From Dromaius novaehollandiae (taxonomy: Eukaryota; Chordata; Aves; Casuariiformes; Dromaiidae): a stretch of DNA of 64,000 bases. The notes under the pieces were generated by a model. It made no database searches. It worked only from the letters and a program-made list of their open reading frames with translations, and was not told the origin of the DNA. The translations under genes were made by a program, and so were the position numbers. Each line of letters begins with the position of its first letter. Positions within the stretch are counted from its first letter, which is position 1. The stretch spans positions 186,001 through 250,000 of the forward strand of contig NW_026991398.1 of the NCBI RefSeq assembly GCF_036370855.1, given 5' to 3'. Positions 46,013-54,900 of the stretch are shown here, one piece after another.

Positions 46013-49000
46013 TTTGCTACCTCCATGCATGGGGGCTGTCCAAAGGAGAAAAGACATTAACAAGTTAGAGAATTTTCAAGCAAAAAAACCCCAAATATTG
46101 CAGTTCTCATACAACCCCCCACTTTGCTTCTCTCTTTACTGAGAAGATCTCTATGCAGTTCCCTTGCTTGAGCTCCACTTTGCACTGGCTGAGTGTGCTG
46201 CCGTGAGGAGCAGGGGCCTCTGCTCGTGGGCTCCAGAGGAGTCCGTCCTGCTGTATGGCAGTGGGAACAGGGGACAATTTCTGTCGGGTGAAATTCACTT
46301 TGCCTGCAGAAGAGCTTTCTAGTGTCTTCATTCTGAATTGCAAAGAATGAGGTTGGAGAAAAGAAAAATTAGGGATTTTTTAATATTGGTTATTTTCTTT
46401 TGCATGGCTGTGTCACCCCTGGGAAGTGTTCCTTGAAGGTGGAAATCCTCAGCATTTCTACTGAGTCCTCAGAAAAATGGATTGACTGTCCCTTGCTGCA
46501 GAGTGAGGACAGCTAGTCTATTAGTCCTGTTCCCAGCTGTCCTGTGCTTGCATGTCTTTGAGCTGGAGCATGGGCCACACTCATATGCTGCCCTAAAAAG
46601 AAACCAGCCACTGCTGAGAGCAGACAAACCCAGTTTCAAAGTGCAGACATCCAGCCTTGGACCAGAGGGAGGTCTCCACTCTCCCCTTCTAGCCAAGGAC
46701 ACACAAGGCTCTTTTCAGATGCCCATATACAGCCTCCCACCACTATCTCCATACTCTCAGCATCTCTGCACCTTCTTCTTTTTTCTCTCAGATATCACAG
46801 AGATGCTGTGAGACAGCTGTGCCTTTCTAGAGGGCAGCTCGCAGCCCAGCAGGACCCAACAGGGAAACGGTCAAAGGACCATTAGGACTGAAGATGGTCT
46901 CTCCTGAAGGGAGGATCAGCTCATTTCCCAACCCCAGAGCTCCACAGGTCAGAAGGGGGCTGGGGAAACCTCATTTCCATGCAGATCCCTCTGTTGCACA
47001 ACTTGCAGCACTGATGTCTGAACCCCACCCCTGAAACCTGAGAGCAAGAAAAGCATGGACATGAGGAGAAAGAAGGAGCAACCCCGTGATCCTATTGCTG
47101 AAGGAGGCAAAGAGAAAAGAGAGAAAGATGGGAACTCAGGAAAGCCTTACCCAGCTGGGCATGCCACCTCGCAGATGGTGACATTACAGGACAGTCACCC
47201 TCAGCCACTTTGTCAGGCAGCATGAAATGGGTCCATGGAAAGAGAGAGGTTCCTCTCCTCTGCCAGAGGTCTGGCTGCAAAGGAGATGGCTCATGCCCTC
47301 GACTCCATATCTTTCAGGGCAGAGGCTCTGCTGGGTGGGAGAGGAGACACAGGGCACTTGCTCAGAGGAAGGTGTCAGCATCAAAAGTACTGACCATGAC
47401 TTGCCTAAATCCATTTTCCCATGAAGTTTCTGTTAGCAGTTCCTTCTCATTCCCTGACCATCTCTGCTGCCTGGAGCTGTCCTTGCTGGAAGCTCTTTCT
47501 CTGTCCCAACATCTTTTTCCTAGTCTGTGCTCCCAGACCCATTCCCACCCTCTGTGTGCTCAGTTCTGCCCTACAGAAGCCCCCCAGGACAGGGCACTTG
47601 CCAGGGGCATCTCCGTGCATGCAAGTCCTAAGCAGCAAGTGAGATAAACTCCCATGAGGCCTCACAGGTGATGCTAATGCTGTCTGTAGACTAAGGTGAG
47701 GCTAAAGCAGCTTGATGAGATTTCTCACAGCCCTATTAATCTCTCAGAGTAAAGGTTTAGGAGTCCCAGTTCCTTGACAAAACAGAGAACTCTTTCTTTT
47801 TTCCTCCCTGACAAAATGAGGGAACTGAAAGTGCAGATACCAGAAGCAAAGCTCCTTCTCTTTCAGGTAGCCCTTCTCTGGATATTTCTCTTGAAAGATT
47901 CCTCAGACATCTCCTGTGCATGAGCTAGAGCTGTGAGCAGCCCTGATCCACACAGCACCCTCTCAGCAGGAGAATGAACCTGCCCTGCTGGGGGTCGCTC
48001 CTCTCACCCAGGGCTTCTCCCTGCAGTGCCATGGGGAGCTCCCTGGGCAGGCTGAGTGCTGACCCTCACAGGCAGCAGAATCACTGCTCTGAACTTCTCT
48101 GAATTACAGCCCTGCACAGACCTGAGGGCACACCCAAGCTTCACCCCCAGGCAGCTGCCCCTGGCAGAAGGGAGCAGCATGCCCTGTCCCTGTGATGCTG
48201 AGGCAGGGAATTCTTGCTCTAAAGCATCTCCTCCTCTTATGCACTAGAAGAACAGGGAGAGCAATTCTTAAAAAGCCTATCAGTCATGGGATGGGATGGG
48301 TTCAGAAGACCCCTCCAGGAACCTCAATAATATTGCTGTACAGCCAGAGACTTACCATGTCAAAGGCTGTGATGATTTCCCCCACAAGCAGCTCTCCTCT
48401 GTCCTCCCACTCCACACTGCCTTCCACTTCTCTCTGCCTTCTCTCAGCTCATGTCAGCAGCAGCAGGCAGTGCCCGCAGCCCTGCTGCTCCTTGCAGAGG
48501 AGCTGCTCCTGCACACAGCTGTGTCTGGGCAGTGCTGCCAGGTTGCCATGAGCTCCCTCCATCCCAGGAGCCTGGCCCCACTCAGGAGCAGAGGCCCAGC
48601 TGAAGGCGTGAATTTCTCTGTCCCTTGTGCTCCCTCCTCCTGGGAAATGTTCACTGCAATAATCACTTATTGTCCTTTGCTAAAGAGTGCAGAGAAACTG
48701 ATTCCAACATTGCAACTTATTTCATCAGAGGCTGTCTATCTATGATCAGTGGAAATGTCCCACTCTGGAAGCCCCTATTCTTATCCCTTCATTAGGCAGG
48801 ACACCTAGACAGGGACAAGAAGGGAGGTCATTAACACATGGTTTGTGTATTGATTCAGATGAGTCAATCTGGACATCACACGCTGGTTTAGAAGCCCCTG
48901 GGCTAGAGTGGGATTCAGATCCCTCCTGTGAACTCCACTGACACAGAGGAGTTGGCATTCCCCTTGCCAAAACTGAAGTGAGCACAACACAGAGGTCTGC

Positions 49001-50059
49001 ATGGGAGCTCCTTGTCTAAGCTCCCGTTATAATTACTGGAGAGGGAGAATGAGTCAGTTGCTCACACACAAACACCTTGTAACACTTGAAGAAACAGAGG
49101 TAGTCCCAGCCCTGTGCCAGTGTCTGCTTGCTCTGTCTGAGTGACTATGAGACCCCCATCCTTCTGGAGCGTCAGGTGGGGGCCAGGTGGGGAGTTTCCT
49201 TGGCCATCTGTAATGACACTGGATGCCTACTGCTCTTACTAGAGCTCCACTCACTATGAAGCAGAGACACAGGCAGACCTCTGCAGTCCCAAAAGCTAAC
49301 AGAATTCAGTGCAGACATGTCCGTAGGCAGGGCCATGTTCCATGCCTGGGATGTCTAACACAACCACATGTCTCTAGCACATACAGCATGGCACCTACAG
49401 GAAAACTATGCCTCTTTGGAGTGGTGCTGGGCAAGTGCCCCAGGGCATCTTGGGTTTCCTACCTGTGCCCAAGCAATTGAATCCCACCACTGCCTTTAGG
49501 CAAAGTCCATCCCAGCTGCATTCAAGTGTGCTGCATAAATGGGAGGCACATCACACCAAGGTCTCCCCTCCACTCTCTGCACTCTCAAACCCTTCTAGCT
49601 CTCCACCTTTGGAACCTCCTCTCACTCCCCCAGATGACAGGAACCGGGACTATGCTAATGATGACCTCAGGGTGGCTGGATCTCAGGCTGTTCAGGCCCA
49701 GGGACTTTCTTCAGTGGCACCTTGTGCTGCCTGGAGATCAGTTCACCTCTGTCACAGGCCCCAAGGTGCTGCAGAGTCAGTTCAGGCAGCAAACCCCTCT
49801 CCTGCCATTCCTTCACAGCCCAGCTCTGTTTCTCCCTGGCCTTGGGCACTGCAGGGTTTGCTCTTTTAGTGGGAACCTCCTTTCACCACTACATTGTCAC
49901 CTGCTATCTATGGCAGCATGTCTCTGCTCTGAGCCACAGCTGAGGCTCTGTAGCCCAAAGAGATGCAAATGCCTGCAGCCTGGGGCACAGCCAGGAGCAC
50001 AAGCTGTCAGAGGTCTGCAACATCTGGCGGGCTCTCCTTGGAGGGTACAAGCTCTTCAG

Positions 50060-50450
50060 GAGAGACTTTCAGGGACAATGAGAAGGGGGGATGCCCTTTG
50101 TGTGAAGGGGTAGCTCAGATGTGTGGAGCTCTTCCATGGAAGAAGCAAGGCTTTGGGTGAGTGCTTGGATTCAGTCTCCTTTAAGCAACGTGAACAACTC
50201 TGTGGATCACAGGCCCTGGTTCTTAGGGTGGTGGTGGTGGTGATTTTCATGTCCCAGACATGAACTGGAAGAGCAAACAGCAGAGTGCAAGCAGGTCAGG
50301 CGGTTTTTGGAGGGCATCAGGGGCAACTTCTTAGCACAGCTGCACAACAGGCAATATTTGTGCTGCCTTTCTTGTATCTGGAAATTTCAAACAGAGATGA
50401 ACTAACCAGGGATGGGATTGGCACTGTCTGCCTTGCCTATGGTGACCATG
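50060..50450 (+). mobile_element. CR1 fragment, part left of the provirus
   Basis: CR1 ORF2 endonuclease region on the plus strand, closely related to the reverse complement of about 7,850-8,240. Shared strings are 'gtggatcacag..cctggttctt', 'actggaag.gcaaac' and 'aacttcttagcacag'. The provirus interrupts it at 50,450, and CR1-like sequence resumes after 58,499. Confidence 0.75.
50446..50450 (+). repeat. Target-site duplication, left copy (CCATG)
   Basis: CCATG directly precedes the 5' LTR and is repeated directly after the 3' LTR at 58,495-58,499. This is the footprint of integrase-mediated insertion. Confidence 0.9.
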
Positions 50451-50673
50451 TGTGGCGGACAGATGAATGAATTTTTTGCCTTAAACATTTCTTGGTGCAT
50501 GGGGTGCAGGCAGGCCATAACCCCGAACAAGCCATCTGTCCCTGGCGGAAACAGGACTGGGCTGCTGCGACCCCTGAGATGGTCTCCCTGCGACCACCCA
50601 GAACACACCGAGCCTGCACTGAACGAGACCGCAATCGGGCAGAGACTTTGGGATCTGTTTTTAGCACAACTTC

Positions 50674-50680
50674 TATAAAA
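50674..50680 (+). promoter_or_regulatory. TATA-like box in 5' LTR
   Basis: TATAAAA, also present at the same offset in the 3' LTR (57,563-57,569). A second candidate, TATAATT, lies at 51,077-51,083. Which one drives transcription is not decidable by eye. Confidence 0.45.
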
Positions 50681-51334
50681 CTTGCTTGGCATGAGTGGCT
50701 AAATTTGCTGAAGCCTTAGGCCGCACTCCCTAGTTTGGTGAGAAAGGGCCCCAGAGCTGGTGCAGGCGGGAATGATAAGGGAGTTACCAGCAATTTGCAT
50801 TCCTGTGCACTGCTGAAACAGTGCTAATTGCTGGAGTTACCACCTCTTTGTCAAGACCTTGAGAGATGATGGTGGGACCCGAGGAAGGAAGACACACCTA
50901 TAGGAAGGAAGACACACCTGTCTGCAGAAACTGCAACAGAAAAGATAAGGGAGAAAAGAAACAGCCTGCCTAGGAACAACGATGAGATCCAATAAGGAGC
51001 AGGAGACCCCAGACTCAAAAATTACTATTGGTCTGAACTACCACGTGGGGGGGTGGGAAACTTAATTTGAAAAAGCTATAATTGCCCAGGGACCTCTTTG
51101 TTCAGGGTCCCTCTTTGGAGGTACCCAACTCGAGCTGTAACCACTGCACGCGTGTCATTCCGAGCTAACCTAGGGTCGGACCCAACTCGAGTTGTAATTA
51201 CTGCACGCGCACCACCAAAACTTACACCCAGGGTGAAGAGGACCCACCTACCACCAGACGGGAGCCCCCCCCACTGCCGAGACTCCCAAAGGAAGAGGAC
51301 CAACAGGACGCCGCTGGATCCACGGGTGGTGATA

Positions 51335-51336
<2 letters not shown>

Positions 51337-51373
<37 letters not shown>
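51337..51373 (+). repeat. CT microsatellite within 5' LTR
   Basis: About 18 CT units. The 3' LTR copy at 58,226-58,262 has the same length, which is notable for a fast-mutating repeat. Confidence 0.9.
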
Positions 51374-51378
<5 letters not shown>

Positions 51379-51479
51379 CCTCTCTTTTGTTGAATGTTGG
51401 TAAGATCTGTTTTTGTCTAGCTAGTTGCAGTATTCGCCATTGAATTATCCTATTTGACCACATGCCTTATCTTTGTGTT

Positions 51480-51485
51480 AATAAA
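51480..51485 (+). terminator. Polyadenylation signal in 5' LTR
   Basis: AATAAA, 120 bases before the LTR end. The active copy for proviral transcripts would be the one in the 3' LTR (58,369-58,374). Confidence 0.6.
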
Positions 51486-51609
51486 TCTTAAAACTGGTTG
51501 GCTGGTGTCGTTTCACCTTAATTCAGTCCAAGGGCATCACGAACTTGGTCGTTTGGCCCCAAGGGGAGGGAGGTCGTCCTGAACGACTCCTTTCGGGCCG
51601 CAACATAAT

Positions 51610-51627
51610 TGGCGTAGTCGGCAGGAT
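51610..51627 (+). promoter_or_regulatory. Primer binding site, tRNA-Ser
   Basis: TGGCGTAGTCGGCAGGAT is the 18-base complement of the 3' end of vertebrate tRNA-Ser (AGA/TGA type, ending CCTGCCGACTACG plus CCA). It starts four bases after the LTR, where reverse transcription would be primed. The tRNA match is from memory of that tRNA family. Confidence 0.85.
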
Positions 51628-51710
51628 GCCCTTGAGATACTGAACCTACCAGAAGGGACCAGGGCCCTTAGCGTGGCCCCTTCCTTGGGAAGTGCCTGCC
51701 AGGAGCGGGG

Positions 51711-51914
51711 ACAGAGGATCTTGTTGTAAAGATCCACACTGGGTACGTGAACCCACAGTAGGCTGAATAATTTGGAGTACAGAGGATCTTGTTGTAAAGA
51801 TCCACACTGGGTACGTGAACCCACAGTAGGCTGAATAATTTGGAGTACAGAGCATCTTGTTGTAAAGATCCACACTGGGTACGTGAACCCACAGTAGGCT
51901 GAATAATTTGGAGT
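51711..51914 (+). repeat. Three 68-bp tandem repeats in proviral leader
   Basis: The units are 51,711-51,778, 51,779-51,846 and 51,847-51,914. They are identical except for one base in unit 3 (AGAGCATC for AGAGGATC). Each holds 'gatcttgttgtaaagatc', a short palindrome able to form a hairpin. They lie between the primer site and the Gag start, where packaging signals or translation elements usually lie. Confidence 0.95.
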
Positions 51915-51970
51915 AGTCTCCTTTTGTGTTGTGTGATAGTTGTTGTCGGGATCAATTTGAGGATCCGACA

Positions 51971-54900
51971 ATGGAGGATAATCCTCTCTTTGAAAAATTG
52001 AAGGGCTATAAAGCCCTGCCCTCTCTTCCTGGCATGGCTTGGGCCCAAAACAATTGGCATGACTCAAAGGCGGTGGCAGATAGGATCACTCTTTTGGCAA
52101 AGGAACGAAAACTACAAACCGGGAAAGGAAAAGCAACAGTTTGTGCTGTTTTAGGGGCGGCACTAATTGCTGCCCAGAGGGAGAGGCAAGGTGATAAAGA
52201 GACAATTGAGTCCTTGCAAGAACAGATAAGAAACTCGCAGAGTCGAGACAAAGAGACAATTGAGTCTTTGCAAGAACAGGTGAGAAACTTGCAAAGTCAA
52301 CTCGCTGCTGAGCGCAACCATACTCAGCGACTTCAAACAATCTTATCGGACTCATTAGACCGAGAGAGAATCCTGCGGTCTGAACTGGAAGAAAACAGGC
52401 GGGGGTGTGATGATAGTGACCTGGGATTCTCGAATTTGGCAAAACTAGACGGAAAACAGGCATCTGATCTAAAATCCATATATCCAATTAAAGAATTAGA
52501 AGAGAGCAGGAACCTCTTTTATCCTGGAGATGGGAACGTAGTAATGAGACCCTTGATTAAAACTGAAACCATTGATAATGGTCAAGGGGGTATTCAACAA
52601 CATACCACGCGTATTATCCCCTATTCCCCTCAGGACTTGGCTAAAATACAGGAAAAATACTCCCGGGGCTCCCGGGAAACTGAAACTGAGTATGTGTGGA
52701 GAGTCTCCCTCACTGGGGGGGATCGCATTCTGCTGAGCGAAGATGAGGCTAGAGGATATTGGGGACCCGGAGTCTTCCTAACCACAAATGATAATAGGGA
52801 ACCATGGTCCTTGACCCAGAGGGTAGCCTACTGGGCAGGAGGATTAGACCCAATGGAAAGAGGAGACCCTTTTTCTATTAAAACACCCACAGCGGGCCAC
52901 ATTTTGGAAAGCGTGCAGAAAACTGCTTGCCTCCAATTGATGCATGACCGTTTGCTGCTTCCGCAGCAGCCCTCCCCCATGCAGTGTGTGGCAGACCCCG
53001 AGAGGTTACATCCTCTGATCAGGGGACTTCCTGATGCTTTAAAGCTATATGCTGTTCAGCTGCAAGACCGATTACGAGCTCTCCGACCGAGGGGAAGGGG
53101 AGGCTCCCCTGACATGACTTGGGGGGAAGTGGCACAGGAACTAATTAATTACGGAAGGCGTATGGGGTTCACTGGCCAGGGGGAAACAAAGCATAAAGCA
53201 GAAATAAGAAGAGTTGAGGAAGGTGGGAGGCAACATAAATCGCCGCGACCCCCACATCCTGGGAAACCGGTACGGGTGTCGGGTAGCAGGAGACAATTAT
53301 TGTGGGCAGAAGGCATTTCAAAGGGAATTCCCAGAGAAGTCATGGATAGGTTACCAACTCCCAACCTGGAAAGTTTGGTAAGAAGTTGGGACAGGATAAG
53401 GGGAACCCCATCTTCCTCAAATCCCAAAGATCCTGCTCCCTTATCCCAAGAACCTAGAGTAGTAACCCCGTCTGCACCCCAGGACATTGATCTGATTGAT
53501 TTTAAAAGCCCGGAGTCGGGAAAACCCCCCAAGCTGTCCCTTTTAAGTGAGCCGGGGAACGGCCAGTGGGTCCACTTAAGGAGGCTCACAGAAAACAGCA
53601 GAGGAGACTTGTTGATAACTTTCCCACTAGGGCCCTTTAAAACTCCAGTTACTTTCTTAGTAGACACTGGGGCCCAGATATCAGCTCTTCGGAAGGATAT
53701 TGCTGATAACAATGGAATAGTGGCCGATAAGAAACCAATCTGGGTCACTGATGTTTTTGGTAATTCTAAACCACAACCGACAGCCCGAATTAAATGCTGG
53801 CTGCCAGGTGATGAATCTCCAGTTGAAACCACAATGATACTAGGAGATTTGCCAACAAATATTATGGGACTTGACCTACTAAAAGGCCGTACCTGGGTAG
53901 ACTTGGGAGGAAAAGAGTGGACATTTGGACTCCCTGTAGCCTCGACGAGGCTGCTTCAGTCAGCACCCGCACTTCCTCCTTCAAAAATAATCAATGTCAA
54001 ACCCTATGCTCTGCCATTAGGAGCAAGGGAGGGAATTGCCCCTGTAATAACTGAATTACGAGAACAGGAGATAATTATTCCCACTCACTCACCCTGTAAC
54101 TCCCCTGTGTGGCCAGTCTGTAAACCAAACAGAAAGTGGAGATTGACAATTGATTATCGGCATCTGAATAACAATACAGGCCCACTGACGGCTGCTGTGC
54201 CAAATATTGCTGAATTAATAGCGACTATCCAGGAGAAGTCCCACCCCGTGATGGCAACAATCGATGTCAAATACATGTTTTTTATGGTCCCTTTGCAGCC
54301 TGAGGACCAAGAGCATTTTGCCTTCACGTGGGAGAGACAGCAATACAAGTTCACTCAACTACCTCAGGGGTATAAGCATCCCCCTACGCTAGCACAAGAG
54401 CTCGAAACTGTCCCCATACAGGTGGGAGTCAAAATTTATCAATACATAGACGGCGTGCTCATGGGAGGGAGCCAGGTAGAGGACGTTGAGAGAACACAGT
54501 GCAACATTATTGCTCACCTAGAGCAGACAGGGCTGACAATTCCGTCTGAAAAGATCCAAACTCCCTCCAGTGAAGTAAAATTTTGGGGAATCTGGTGGAG
54601 GGGGGGGATGACCTGCATTCCCCCGGATACCCTGTCCTCATTAGACTCAATTAAAATGCTGGAGTCCAAAAAGGACCTGCAACATGCTCTAGGGCTGCTC
54701 GTATTTTGGAGGAAGCACATTCCTGATTTTTCAATTATTGCCAGGCCATTATATGATGCTGAAAAACAGTACACTACGTGGGAGAAGGGGATGTTTGTAG
54801 TCAGCCTCACCCTAAGGGAGGCTGAACGAACTATTCGAAAGCAACCCATAGTTCTCCAAGGTCCGTTTAAGGTGACCAAAGCGGTCCTGGCAGGGACCCC

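Larger units (their letters stand above)
46036..50450 (-). repeat. Upstream flank of OR14 unit, mirror of 8.0-12.46 kb
   Basis: The reverse complement aligns collinearly with 8,000-12,458; anchors are given under that entry. At its far end a CR1 is shared between both copies. In this copy the CR1 was then split by the provirus at 50,451. No protein-coding gene is seen. Confidence 0.75.
50451..51605 (+). repeat. 5' long terminal repeat
   Basis: It begins TGTGGCGG and ends CCGCAACA. It contains TATAAAA at 50,674-50,680, a second AT-rich candidate (TATAATT) at 51,077-51,083, a CT microsatellite at 51,337-51,373 and AATAAA at 51,480-51,485. The distance to AATAAA fits the second TATA-like site better, since the first would give an R region near 800 bases. 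GGTAAGA at 51,399-51,405 is a possible splice donor. Confidence 0.96.

Noticed and set aside
46013-46063. N-terminal extension of the 45-kb OR14 gene
   Set aside because: It begins with TTG and runs through the conserved splice acceptor, so it is intronic. MSNSSS is shared by all copies.
51926-51970. Fifteen extra codons at the start of the fused retroviral frame
   Set aside because: The frame there starts at GTG, not ATG. The first ATG, at 51,971, is the credible start.
51537-52067. Minus-strand open frames with repeated peptides in the proviral leader
   Set aside because: Shadow of the three 68-base repeats; antisense to the retroviral transcript.
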